From Chlamydiia bacterium (lineage in GTDB: Bacteria > Chlamydiota > Chlamydiia > Chlamydiales > Parachlamydiaceae), in contig JAGROB010000053.1 of the NCBI GenBank assembly GCA_020440465.1, forward strand, positions 1-32,053: a DNA stretch of 32,053 nucleotides. Direction: 5' to 3'. Below, in pieces: positions 24,212 to 32,053 of this stretch (positions are counted from its first letter, which is position 1; every line of letters starts with the position of its first letter). Under the pieces are notes generated by a model, which did no database searches, was not told where the DNA came from, and saw only the letters and a program-made list of their open reading frames with translations. The position numbers and the translations under genes were made by a program.

Positions 24212-24970
24212 ATGAAACGTAAAAAAGACGCAACCTCTCAAACAAGTACATCATGGCAGAATGTTCACGGCTGGTATGACAAAAAAGTGGGAAAGTCGGG
24301 ACATGAATATCATCAATCAGTTATCTTTCCCAAACTCCTTCCCCAGCTAAAAGGCTCTGTTGTCGACTTAGCCTGTGGTCAGGGTGTTTTGGGGCGACAA
24401 CTCCCGAAAACAGCCACCTATGCCGGCTACGACATCGCTCCCGACTTTATCCGCCTGGCAAAAGAACAAGACACCTTAAAAAACCACACCTACTTTGTCC
24501 AAGATGTCACGAAACCCATTAAATCGTCAGAAACCTTCGATCACGCCACGGTTCTTTTAGCCGCACAGAACATCGAAAACTTAAGCGGGCTTGTTAGAAA
24601 TGGTAAAAAACTTCTTAAAGAAGGCGGGGCGTTTCACCTTGTCTTAAACCACCCCTGCTTTCGAATCCCCAGGCAAACTGCATGGGGAGAAGAAAAAGAG
24701 CGAAAAATACGCTATCGAAGAGTCGACCGATATCTCTCTCCCCTTTCGATCCCCATCCAGGCCCACCCAAGTCAGGGAAAAGACTCTCCGACAACCCTTT
24801 CCTTTCACAAGAGCTTACAAGACTTCATGAAACCCTTTTTCGAAGCCGGTTTCACCTTAGCAAACCTAGAGGAATGGACCTCGCCCAAGAAAAGCGAAGG
24901 GGGAAAAGCCAAAATGGAAGACCGCGCAAGAGAAGAGATTCCCCTCTTCCTTTACCTCAAATTCGTTTAA
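24212..24970 (+). CDS. Class I SAM-dependent methyltransferase
   Basis: Rossmann-fold methyltransferase, 252 residues. The SAM-binding motif I is VVDLACGQGVLG at 50-61, followed by YAGYDIAPDFIRLAKEQ (motif II acidic residue) and YFVQDVTKPI. The post-motif region has VLNHPCFRIPRQ, then a charged C-terminal part. It resembles small-molecule or ubiquinone/menaquinone-type methyltransferases, but the substrate cannot be read. The ATG at 24212 has no clear ribosome-binding site. It ends just before a strong hairpin at 24975. Confidence 0.9.
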   Translation: MKRKKDATSQTSTSWQNVHGWYDKKVGKSGHEYHQSVIFPKLLPQLKGSVVDLACGQGVLGRQLPKTATYAGYDIAPDFIRLAKEQDTLKNHTYFVQDVTKPIKSSETFDHATVLLAAQNIENLSGLVRNGKKLLKEGGAFHLVLNHPCFRIPRQTAWGEEKERKIRYRRVDRYLSPLSIPIQAHPSQGKDSPTTLSFHKSLQDFMKPFFEAGFTLANLEEWTSPKKSEGGKAKMEDRAREEIPLFLYLKFV

Positions 24971-24974
24971 TCTT

Positions 24975-25027
24975 TTCACCACAAAGACACAAAGGCACTA
25001 AGATGATCTTGGTGTCTTTGTGGTGAA
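24975..25027. terminator. Strong bidirectional hairpin terminator, repeat family copy 3
   Basis: A perfect 16-bp inverted repeat: ttcaccacaaagacac at 24975-24990 and gtgtctttgtggtgaa at 25012-25027, loop 21 bases. It lies between the convergent methyltransferase and leuS genes. The loop holds AAGGCACTAAGATGATCTT, with a second small AGAT/ATCT pairing. It is the longest of three related elements (7194, 14263, 24975). Confidence 0.85.
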
Positions 25028-25039
25028 TAATTTTACAAA

Positions 25040-27508
25040 TTATTTGACGACGAAGTTGATAAGCTTATTCGGCACGAAAACTTGCTTCACGATCGTCTTG
25101 CCGTCCAGATGAGGCTGAACCACCGGATGATCTTGGGCAAGCTTCGCGATCTCCTCTTCCGGCGCGCCCAGAGGCAAATCAAACCGTCCACGAAGCTTTC
25201 CGTTCACTTGCACCACATAGGTGACCACATCTTGCTTCAATAAGCTTTTGTCGATCTCCGGGTAGCATGCGTGCGCAAGCTCAGTTTGTCCCCCCATCAA
25301 CTCCCAAACCTCATCCGCCAAGTGGGGTGCATAAGGCGAAAGCGCATGGGCTAACATCCGAATTGCCGATTTGGGATAGGCAGATAGCTTGGAAAAGTCG
25401 TTCAAAAACTCCATCATCTTGGCGATGGCCGTATTGAACATCAAAGCTTCCGTATCTTCCATCACGCCGTTCAGCATCTTGTGAGCCAGTTTATCGGCTT
25501 CGGAATTTTCTTCCTCCGTCACCTTCTCGGAAGTGGCGATATCGTAAACCCGATTCAAAAAGCGCTTAGAGCCGGCAATCGCATCGGTGTTCCAGATTTT
25601 TTCCTTCTCAAGCGGCCCCATGAACATCTCGTACATACGAAGCGCGTCGGCACCGAACTCCTGGATGCAGTCATCGGGGGTGACGCCGTTTAACTTCGAC
25701 TTCGACATCTTCTCTACCTGGCTCCGTAAAGGCTCTCCGCTATTCTTATCGAAGAATCCATCGGGCGTCTCCTTGACCTCCTCAGGGGGAACATACGCTC
25801 CCGTTTCCCTCTGGAAGGAACGGGCGACAATAAGCCCCTGGTTTCTTAAGGTCTGAAACGGCTCTAAGGTAGAAACGAGCCCACAGTCATAGAGCACCTT
25901 GTGCCAAAATCTTGCGTAAAGCAGGTGTAAGACCGCGTGCTCTACTCCCCCCACATACATATCGACAGGGAGCCAATATTTTTCTGCTTCTTCCGAAAAT
26001 GGCTTTTCGTCGTTTTGCGGATCGGCAAATCGAAGATAATACCAGCAAGATCCCGCCCATTGGGGCATAGTGTTCGTTTCTCTTAGCGCCTTTTTACCTG
26101 TCTTAGGATCGGTGATCTCCACCCAGTCTTTAACTTTTGAAAGAGGACTTTTTCCGTCTCCGGCCGGTTTAAAGTCCGATAAATCGGGCGGAGTAAGCGG
26201 AAGCTCGTCTTCTTCCAGTACACGTTTTGATCCGTCTTCAAAATGAAGGATCGGGAACGGCTCTCCCCAGTAGCGCTGACGGGAAAAGAGCCAGTCTCTT
26301 AACTTATAGGTCACCGCTTTTCTTCCGTGTCCGCTGACTTCCAGCCACTCGATCGCTTTCTTTTTGGCCTCTTCTATCTCAAGCCCGTTGAGTGAAACCG
26401 CTTTGTTGGAAGAGTTAATGACCTTTTCATCTTCGTCATACACAGGGATAATGTCGATATTGAACTTTTCGGCAAACTCTTTGTCCCTCTCATCGTGAGC
26501 GGGTACAGCCATAATCGCGCCCGTTCCGTAACCCATTAAAATATAATCGGCAACCCAAATCGGTATCTTTCTCCCCGTTGCGGAGCAAACAGCATAAACG
26601 CCCGTAAAGACGCCTGATTTTGTTTTGGCCAAATCGGTTCTTTCAAGATCGCTCTTTTGAGACGCTTTTAAGACATAGTCGTCCACGTCATCATTTTGAG
26701 GCAGCTTTTTAACCAAAGGGTGCTCCGGAGCAATCGCCATGTACGTCACCCCGAAAATCGTATCTGCACGGGTGGTAAAAACGGTAAGCTTCTCATCCAA
26801 CCCTTCCACCTGATAGTCGATCCAGGCGCCCTCGCTTCTTCCGATCCAGTTTTTCTGATGTCGTTTTAAACTTTCGGGCCAATCGAGCAAATCCAGGTCT
26901 TTGATCAGGCGGTCAGCATAGGCGGTAATCTTTAAGATCCACTGCTTAAGCGGTCGTTTTTCAACGGGATGACCCCCTTCTTTGGCAAAGCCGTTTTCCA
27001 CCTCTTCATTAGCGAGGACGGTTCCTAAAAACGGACAGTAGTTCACCATCACTTCGGCCTCATACGCAAGCCCTTTTTCAAAGAGCTTAGTAAAAATCCA
27101 CTGTGTCCACTTGTAGTATCTGGGGTCGCTTGTCGCGAACTCCCGATCCCAGTCGTAAGAAAACCCAAGCGACTTAAGCTGTCGTCTAAAATTTGCGATA
27201 TTGATCTCTGTCGTCTCGGCCGGATGGGTTCCCGTTCGAATGGCATATTGCTCCGCCGGAAGCCCGAAGCTGTCCCAACCCATCGGATGAAGCACCGAAA
27301 ACCCCTTCTTCCGCTTAAAGCGCGCTAAGATATCGGTTGCGGTGTACCCCTCAACGTGACCGACGTGAAGCCCCGACCCCGAAGGGTAAGGAAACATGTC
27401 CAATACATAATATTTGGGTTTATTTTTATCGATGACGCTCTTGAAAGTTTTATTTTTCTCCCAATGAGCCTGCCACTTTTTCTCTGTTGTCTGGTGATCG
27501 TATTTCAT
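25040..27508 (-). CDS. leuS: Leucyl-tRNA synthetase LeuRS
   Basis: Class I synthetase that charges tRNA-Leu in the cytosol, with editing of noncognate amino acids. The protein has 822 residues, complete. The HIGH site is HVGH at 48-51 in [19 protein letters not shown], the CP1 editing domain includes [19 protein letters not shown], and KMSKS is at 600-604 ([12 protein letters not shown]). The C-terminal tRNA-binding part ends in KLINFVVK. The ATG at 27508 has no strong ribosome-binding site. It is divergent from rnr, with only 14-32 bp between starts. Confidence 0.98.
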   Translation of the reverse strand: MKYDHQTTEKKWQAHWEKNKTFKSVIDKNKPKYYVLDMFPYPSGSGLHVGHVEGYTATDILARFKRKKGFSVLHPMGWDSFGLPAEQYAIRTGTHPAETTEINIANFRRQLKSLGFSYDWDREFATSDPRYYKWTQWIFTKLFEKGLAYEAEVMVNYCPFLGTVLANEEVENGFAKEGGHPVEKRPLKQWILKITAYADRLIKDLDLLDWPESLKRHQKNWIGRSEGAWIDYQVEGLDEKLTVFTTRADTIFGVTYMAIAPEHPLVKKLPQNDDVDDYVLKASQKSDLERTDLAKTKSGVFTGVYAVCSATGRKIPIWVADYILMGYGTGAIMAVPAHDERDKEFAEKFNIDIIPVYDEDEKVINSSNKAVSLNGLEIEEAKKKAIEWLEVSGHGRKAVTYKLRDWLFSRQRYWGEPFPILHFEDGSKRVLEEDELPLTPPDLSDFKPAGDGKSPLSKVKDWVEITDPKTGKKALRETNTMPQWAGSCWYYLRFADPQNDEKPFSEEAEKYWLPVDMYVGGVEHAVLHLLYARFWHKVLYDCGLVSTLEPFQTLRNQGLIVARSFQRETGAYVPPEEVKETPDGFFDKNSGEPLRSQVEKMSKSKLNGVTPDDCIQEFGADALRMYEMFMGPLEKEKIWNTDAIAGSKRFLNRVYDIATSEKVTEEENSEADKLAHKMLNGVMEDTEALMFNTAIAKMMEFLNDFSKLSAYPKSAIRMLAHALSPYAPHLADEVWELMGGQTELAHACYPEIDKSLLKQDVVTYVVQVNGKLRGRFDLPLGAPEEEIAKLAQDHPVVQPHLDGKTIVKQVFVPNKLINFVVK

Positions 27509-27540
27509 AGAATAAGAATAATATGCTATCTTTGATATTT

Positions 27541-29427
27541 ATGAAAGATCAGAAAACTTTAGCGGAAGGGGTCATCCGCGTCCATCCCCGGGGCTTCGGC
27601 TTCGTGATTCCTGAAGAGGGAGAGGACATCTTCATCCCCAAGTCGCAGCTAAACGGTGCTGTCGATGGCGATATCGTCAGTGTCAAAGTCAATACCCACG
27701 CTGTTTCAGAGAAGGGACCCGAAGGCAAGGTCGTCGAGATTAAAAAACGGGGACGCGTCGAGCTTGCCGGAACTATCGATAAACGGCTTTCGCCAGATCA
27801 GTGGTCTGTTCATGTACCGCTTGCCGGCCCCGAAAAACAGGTCATCGCGACCAAGTCCCCTTTTCCCCTTAAGGTGGGTGATCGGGTCTTAATGGATATC
27901 CTTGACTGGGAAGATGACGAGATTATCTGCCGCCCCAAAAAGCATATGGGTCACATCACCGATCCAAGCATCGATATCGATTGTGCGATGGTGGAATTCG
28001 ATTTAAGAAAAGACTTTCCGCCGCAAGCAATCGAAGAAGCCAAGCGTTGGGGGCAAGAAGTCAACCCGAAACATTTAAAAGATCGCGAAGACTTTAGAGA
28101 TTGGGAGACGTTTACCATCGATCCCGACACCGCAAAAGACTTTGACGACGCTTTAAGTCTTCGTATAGACGAAAAGGGACATTTTCATCTGGGAATCCAT
28201 ATCGCGGATGTCTCCCACTATGTACCGCCTAACTCCCATTTGGATAAAGAGGCGCGCCTTCGTCTTAACTCGACTTACTTCCCCAACTTCTGCTTGCCGA
28301 TGTTGCCGCATGAGTTATCGAGCAATCTTTGCAGTTTAAAAGAAAAAGTAGACCGTCTGACCGTTTCGGTACTTGTCGAACTGGATAAGGACGGCAACAC
28401 AATAGATTACAAAATCGTCCGTTCGGTGATCCACAGCAAAAAACGGTTTACCTACAAGCAAGCGAAGCTTGTGCTCGACGGTAAAATGAAAAGCCCCCAC
28501 GCCGAAACTTTGAAAAATATGGAAAAACTTTGCCTTCTTTTAAAAAAGAAGCGGCAACAGCGTGGATCTGTGGAGTTTTCTTTGCCGGAAGTGATTCTTT
28601 TGGTGGACGATAAGGGAATGCCGACCGAAACGGAGACTGTCTACTACGACATCACCCACCAGCTCGTGGAAGAATTCATGCTGAAAGCGAACGAGCTTGT
28701 CGCGCTTCACGTGTCGAACCAGGGGAAAAACTTAACCTACCGCGTACACGACACCCCGTCGCAGGAAAATATGCAAGAGTTTGCTTTGTTGGCGGAGTCC
28801 TTTGGCTTTAAAATGCCGACCAATCCCAAGTCGGAAGACTTCCAAAAACTCTTTAGAGAAGCGGAAGCGTCCCCTCACGGAACGTATCTTGCCACCAACT
28901 ACATTCGAAAAATGAAGATGGCGATCTATTCCGCTGACAATATCGGCCACTACGGGCTTTCTTTGACCCACTATTGCCATTTCACAAGCCCGATCCGCCG
29001 CTATGTCGATTTGGTCGCCCACCGTATCCTTTGGGGGGGAAGAGACGATCGACAACACATGGAGCTTATTGCGGAAGCGTCATCGGAGCAAGAAAGAATT
29101 TCCGCGAAAGCGGAGATGAGTGTTTTGACACTTAAAAAACTCAGGTGGGCTGCACAAAAGAAAAAAGAGGACAAACATAAACTTTACGAGGCGGTGGTCG
29201 TTAAGGTTAAACCCTTCGGGATTGTCTTTGAAGTGATCGAGCTGATGCTGGAGGGCTTTCTTCATGTATCGAAGATCGGCCACGACTACTTTGTGTATGA
29301 CGACAAAAACCAAAAACTTGTAGGAGAGCATACCGGCAGAGGGTATAATCTGGGAGACAAGTTCAACGTCCGACTAAAAGACGTCGATTTAATTCACGCC
29401 GAAGCTGACTGGGAGATCGTGGCATGA
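27541..29427 (+). CDS. rnr: Ribonuclease R (RNB family exoribonuclease)
   Basis: 3'-to-5' exoribonuclease that degrades structured RNA and takes part in tmRNA-linked decay. An N-terminal cold-shock-like domain (GVIRVHPRGFGFVIPEEGED) is followed by the RNB domain with the catalytic Asp cluster TIDPDTAKDFDDALSL (D200, D206, D208 and D209, numbered from the ATG at 27523). The C-terminal S1 domain begins at LYEAVVVKVKPFGIVFE. It lacks the basic tail and long N-terminal region of E. coli RNase R, so it is short, at about 628 residues. I prefer the ATG at 27541 (MKDQKTLAEG) to the one at 27523, because the latter adds the hydrophobic MLSLIF. It ends in an ATGA overlap with the DUF502 gene. Confidence 0.95.
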   Translation: MKDQKTLAEGVIRVHPRGFGFVIPEEGEDIFIPKSQLNGAVDGDIVSVKVNTHAVSEKGPEGKVVEIKKRGRVELAGTIDKRLSPDQWSVHVPLAGPEKQVIATKSPFPLKVGDRVLMDILDWEDDEIICRPKKHMGHITDPSIDIDCAMVEFDLRKDFPPQAIEEAKRWGQEVNPKHLKDREDFRDWETFTIDPDTAKDFDDALSLRIDEKGHFHLGIHIADVSHYVPPNSHLDKEARLRLNSTYFPNFCLPMLPHELSSNLCSLKEKVDRLTVSVLVELDKDGNTIDYKIVRSVIHSKKRFTYKQAKLVLDGKMKSPHAETLKNMEKLCLLLKKKRQQRGSVEFSLPEVILLVDDKGMPTETETVYYDITHQLVEEFMLKANELVALHVSNQGKNLTYRVHDTPSQENMQEFALLAESFGFKMPTNPKSEDFQKLFREAEASPHGTYLATNYIRKMKMAIYSADNIGHYGLSLTHYCHFTSPIRRYVDLVAHRILWGGRDDRQHMELIAEASSEQERISAKAEMSVLTLKKLRWAAQKKKEDKHKLYEAVVVKVKPFGIVFEVIELMLEGFLHVSKIGHDYFVYDDKNQKLVGEHTGRGYNLGDKFNVRLKDVDLIHAEADWEIVA

Positions 29428-30122
29428 AAAAATATTTCATCACAGGGCTTGTGATCTTGGCGCCGCTTGCGCTGACACTGATCATCATCCTTTTTATCTT
29501 TAATTTTTTGACCGTTCCTTTTGCCGGGGGTGTCTCTGCGATTTTTGACTACTATGACTGGTTCGAGAACGGCTTTTGGTTTATCTCCGGAAAAGAACTT
29601 CAAATCTTAATCTCTCAGGTTCTGGTTTTAGTCTTTTTGTTCGCTCTGACCGTTGGACTGGGGGCGATTGCCCGCTACTTCTTCTTTAACTCGCTATTAA
29701 AAATGTGGGATTATCTGATCCATAGAATCCCTGTAATTTCCTCCATTTACAAAGTCAGTCAAGATGTGGTGACGACGATCTTCGGCTCGAAAACCAACTC
29801 ATTCAAGCAAGTAGTCATGGTCCCCTTTCCTTCTAAGGAAACCTACAGCATGGGACTTGTCACAAGAGAAGATATGGAAGGGATACGACCTGACGGAAAT
29901 GCCGTGGCCGTTTTTGTGCCGACAACGCCGAACCCGACCTCAGGATTTTTGATGCTCTATAAACCGGAAGATCTGATCTATTTAGATATGAGAGTCGAAG
30001 ATGCGTTTAAATACATTATCTCTTGTGGGGTCATCTTAACGCCTTTTTCGGTCATTAACCGAAAAGAGGCACACGAGTTAGAAATTGAGCGAGCGATAGA
30101 AGAGAAAAAGAAGACTAAATGA
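29424..30122 (+). CDS. DUF502 family membrane protein, copy 1
   Basis: A 232-residue protein with two N-terminal membrane helices (~4-30 and ~58-85) and a cytosolic or periplasmic rest. The family signature is RIPVISSIYKVSQDVV, then a QVVMVPFPS segment and the VFVPTTPNPTSGFLMLY motif, as in DUF502. Function of the family is unknown. The start ATG shares four bases (ATGA) with the rnr stop, and the stop overlaps the next DUF502 gene, so rnr-DUF502-DUF502-holC is one operon. A basic C-terminal tail (EIERAIEEKKKTK) is present in this copy only. Confidence 0.93.
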   Translation: MKKYFITGLVILAPLALTLIIILFIFNFLTVPFAGGVSAIFDYYDWFENGFWFISGKELQILISQVLVLVFLFALTVGLGAIARYFFFNSLLKMWDYLIHRIPVISSIYKVSQDVVTTIFGSKTNSFKQVVMVPFPSKETYSMGLVTREDMEGIRPDGNAVAVFVPTTPNPTSGFLMLYKPEDLIYLDMRVEDAFKYIISCGVILTPFSVINRKEAHELEIERAIEEKKKTK

Positions 30123-30742
30123 TGAAAAAGAACTTTACCGCTGGATTAGCCATACTCCTTCCGATTGTGATTACCTACTGGTTGGTGATGTTCTTGGTAC
30201 GTCTTCTTACCACCCCTTTTTTAGGGGTTACAACCAACTTTTTGCAGTCAATGGGTTACTCCGGCTCCCACGAGACGATCACGTGGGTGAGTCAGGCGCT
30301 TATTTTAATCGTGTTATTTGCTGTGATTTTATTGATCGGGTTAATCGGACGCCTATTTTTGGTAGAGGCTCTTTTGGACTTTGGAGACAAATTCGTTCAC
30401 AGGATTCCGCTAGTCAACAAGCTTTATAAAGCGATTCAGGATGTAGTTCATTCGGTTTTTCATGAAGACAACCCCAGTTTTTCGAAAGTTGTTCTTGTCC
30501 CCTACCCCCACACCGACGCGTACGCTTTGGGATTTATTACCAGAGAGAGCATGCTTGAGCCGACGTTTGATGAAAAAGAAATGATCTCTGTCTTCGTACC
30601 GGGCACACCCAACCCCTCTATGGGATTTATGATCTCCTACAAGAAAAGCGATCTTATCCCCCTTGATATGGATACTTCAAAAGCTATAAAATTTATCGTC
30701 TCTTGCGGCGTAATTTTTAACCCCAAAGATAAAAATGTCTAA
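30119..30742 (+). CDS. DUF502 family membrane protein, copy 2
   Basis: A 207-residue paralogue of the preceding protein. It has the same two-helix N-terminus, RIPLVNKLYKAIQDVVHSVF, VVLVPYPHTDAYALGFITRE, VFVPGTPNPSMGFMISY and the end IVSCGVIF. The pair probably arose by tandem duplication, and they may form a heteromer in the membrane (inferred). Two adjacent ATG codons (30119 and 30122) are possible; the first overlaps the previous stop as ATGA. Confidence 0.92.
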   Translation: MMKKNFTAGLAILLPIVITYWLVMFLVRLLTTPFLGVTTNFLQSMGYSGSHETITWVSQALILIVLFAVILLIGLIGRLFLVEALLDFGDKFVHRIPLVNKLYKAIQDVVHSVFHEDNPSFSKVVLVPYPHTDAYALGFITRESMLEPTFDEKEMISVFVPGTPNPSMGFMISYKKSDLIPLDMDTSKAIKFIVSCGVIFNPKDKNV

Positions 30743-31130
30743 AGTAACCTTTTTAAGAGCTCAAAATTCGAAGCAAAAACTTAACTCTATTACTGACACG
30801 TTGGAAAAACTTTTACTCGATAAAAAAAGAACCCTTGTCGTTGTACCCAACGAAGAGGCACTATCCTTTTTGGATGACCATCTTTGGGCCTATAAACCGG
30901 AAGCTTTCTTGCCCCACGCCATTGCAAAAGGCCCTTCTAAAGCTCCGATTGTCCTGTCACTTACCCCCGACAACTTCAACCAGGCTGAAGCGTGCCTAAA
31001 CCTACTCCCCATTCCCCTACCTCCACAGGCCGCCGAAAAGTTCCCCCAAGTGTTCGAGCTTCTGGACGAAACCTCTCCCGAAAAGAAAGCCCTTTCCCGC
31101 TTAAAAGAAGAAGCCTGGGCAAATGCTTAA
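30735..31130 (+). CDS. holC: DNA polymerase III chi subunit (HolC-like)
   Basis: Chi links the clamp loader to single-strand binding protein at the replication fork. The protein has 131 residues. It begins with KVTFLRAQN, then a helix, TLVVVPNEEALSFLDDHLWA, YKPEAFLPHAIAK and APIVLSLTPDN, all in the order found in HolC proteins (LDxxLW followed by FLPH is the best match). It overlaps the DUF502 gene by eight bases. E. coli HolC has about 147 residues. HolC is best known from proteobacteria, and I see no psi or other clamp-loader genes nearby. Confidence 0.82.
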   Translation: MSKVTFLRAQNSKQKLNSITDTLEKLLLDKKRTLVVVPNEEALSFLDDHLWAYKPEAFLPHAIAKGPSKAPIVLSLTPDNFNQAEACLNLLPIPLPPQAAEKFPQVFELLDETSPEKKALSRLKEEAWANA

Positions 31131-31183
31131 AAAAAGGGAAGGACAGGTCGCCGCACTCCAAAAGAACCTCATACATGATGAAA

Positions 31184-32053
31184 CTAAGAGAGTTGCTCGA
31201 AGAGGACCTTAAGGAACACTTTGATGTAAAGAGAAGCTGTGTTAACGGCTGACTGAAGACGCTTTAAGGGCTTTTTGAGCTTAGGAAGTGGATTAGGCAA
31301 CTTGGGAAGCTTGAAAGCCAAATTAGGCAATTTGAATTTAGGAAAATTGATTTTGAATTTCGGAAGCTGAACTTTGGGTAGCTTGATTTTAGGAAGCTCA
31401 ATCTTCGGCAACCCAGGCATCATCGGTAGCTTAGGAAGCTTACTTAAAAGCTTTTGACATTTGGCTTTTAAGAACCCTTCGAAAGCTTTTAACTTTCTTG
31501 AGCTCCATTGATAAAGTCTAACGGCTCTTCTAACCCAGGGAGCTATCCAAATCTCGTAGTTTGCCAGAGCGATTTCGAAGAAAAATCCCCCAACCGCTTT
31601 TAGTATGGAAAATGAGGTTTTTCCGAATCTTTTAAGCGGGTTTAAAAGCTTCTTATAAGGAAGACTTATCTTAAGCAGCTTAAATTTCGGCCACTTCATT
31701 TTTGGAAACTGAAACTTAGGAAGCTTAAAGGTAACCTTCGGCAGCTTGAAGTGAAATTTTAGCTTCTTAAAAGCCCATTTTGGCCGTTTTTGCTCAAGCT
31801 TTTCGTATAGGCGCTTTAAGGTATTGAGTCGCTTCTGGAAACGCTTCTTCAAAAAGTCTTTGGAGCTTTTGAGTAAATTTTCGAAGCGCTCCATTTTTTT
31901 TCTGAAGAACTTGTTAAACCACTCTTGCATGATACCGCTAACGCTTAAAATCCACTGGGAGATCGCGGCGCTTGCCTCCGAAAACTTATTCTGAAAATTG
32001 CCTGCCATATTTTGAAGGAACGGAAGCGCATATTGAATCACATAGGCAGGAGC
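31184..32053 (-). CDS. Extremely basic Lys-Pro repeat protein, 5' end cut by the window
   Basis: I do not recognise this protein. The frame is open to the window's right edge; a GTG at 32041 would give 285 residues, but no ribosome-binding site supports it, so the N-terminus probably lies outside. Numbering below is from that GTG. It is very rich in Lys, Leu, Phe and Pro with few acidic residues. Two repeat blocks are at ~92-129 (KLPKVTFKLPKFQFPKMKWP) and ~201-259 (LPKIELPKIKLPKVQLPKF), with units LPK plus 2-3 residues in a ~5-6 residue period. A hydrophobic middle (~144-169) could touch or cross a membrane. It has a basic helical N-terminal part (RKKMERFENLLKSSKDFLKK). The stop TAA is at 31184-31186 and it converges with holC. 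Confidence 0.75.
   Translation of the reverse strand, partial: APAYVIQYALPFLQNMAGNFQNKFSEASAAISQWILSVSGIMQEWFNKFFRKKMERFENLLKSSKDFLKKRFQKRLNTLKRLYEKLEQKRPKWAFKKLKFHFKLPKVTFKLPKFQFPKMKWPKFKLLKISLPYKKLLNPLKRFGKTSFSILKAVGGFFFEIALANYEIWIAPWVRRAVRLYQWSSRKLKAFEGFLKAKCQKLLSKLPKLPMMPGLPKIELPKIKLPKVQLPKFKINFPKFKLPNLAFKLPKLPNPLPKLKKPLKRLQSAVNTASLYIKVFLKVLFEQLS

Noticed and set aside
27523-27540. Earlier ATG for rnr
   Set aside because: It would add MLSLIF before the conserved start, with no better ribosome-binding site; left as an alternative.
30992-31252. Open frame running from holC across the convergent gap, ending in MMKLRELLEEDLKEHFD
   Set aside because: Most of it is a shifted reading of holC. 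The last 25 codons start at an ATG that could be a small gene, but the sequence overlaps the antisense repeat protein and nothing supports it.
1-32053. tRNA, rRNA, CRISPR array, insertion sequence or integrase
   Set aside because: I scanned intergenic gaps (all under 130 bp) and found no cloverleaf, spacer-repeat pattern, transposase motif or terminal repeats.

Overview
The window looks like a chromosomal segment of a chlamydia, most likely an environmental (Parachlamydia/Waddlia-like) member of the Chlamydiae. The reasons are indirect. The housekeeping set folD-apbE next to recF-dnaN-smpB also clusters in Chlamydia trachomatis as I recall it. There are very large orphan helical proteins without signal peptides that look like secreted effectors, and small orphan secreted proteins that exist as paralogue pairs. 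UTRs are very short and intergenic gaps small. The taxon is inferred from gene content; no rRNA or tRNA is present to fix it.

Layout. Positions 1-7,230 hold an envelope block: a divergent orphan gene, an LptD/OstA-like outer-membrane barrel, UDP-glucose dehydrogenase (ugd), a short-chain polyprenyl diphosphate synthase, a WbaP/WcaJ-type sugar-phosphate transferase, an MreD-like membrane protein and rarA, all on + with tiny gaps or overlaps. Positions 7,190-9,263 hold a NagZ-like family 3 glycosidase flanked by two minus-strand paralogous secreted proteins. Positions 9,284-14,253 are housekeeping: folD-apbE (+), recF and dnaN (-), then smpB-rlmH (+), with a dnaN/smpB divergent promoter region. 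Positions 14,263-16,307 hold a four-helix membrane protein (-), a membrane-anchored PIN-TRAM protein and acpS.

Positions 16,304-23,309 are the accessory core: two large orphan genes (951 and 1,320 codons), each behind a near-consensus promoter of the same design (TTGAyT, 17 bp, TATAAT, with AAAATAG in the spacer). The first protein carries two C-terminal RNxxAH motifs of HEPN ribonuclease type (RNRIAH at 777-782 and RNQVAH at 911-916, the second followed by QY to give the HepT signature Rx4HxY). I therefore propose a tandem-HEPN RNase effector or toxin, which is the most novel item here. The second begins with weak ankyrin-like repeats.

Positions 23,332-32,053 return to housekeeping: a NUDIX ADP-ribose-type hydrolase, a small helical orphan, a SAM methyltransferase, leuS (-), then an overlapping + operon rnr-DUF502-DUF502-holC. 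The right edge cuts a minus-strand gene for an extremely basic protein built of Lys-Pro-hydrophobic repeats.

Three related palindromes (7,194; 14,263; 24,975) share AAAGACAC-TAAG sequence and all sit at convergent gene ends, so they look like a dispersed repeat family used as bidirectional terminators. No gene-free stretch exceeds 300 bases, and I found no tRNA, rRNA, CRISPR array, transposase or integrase.
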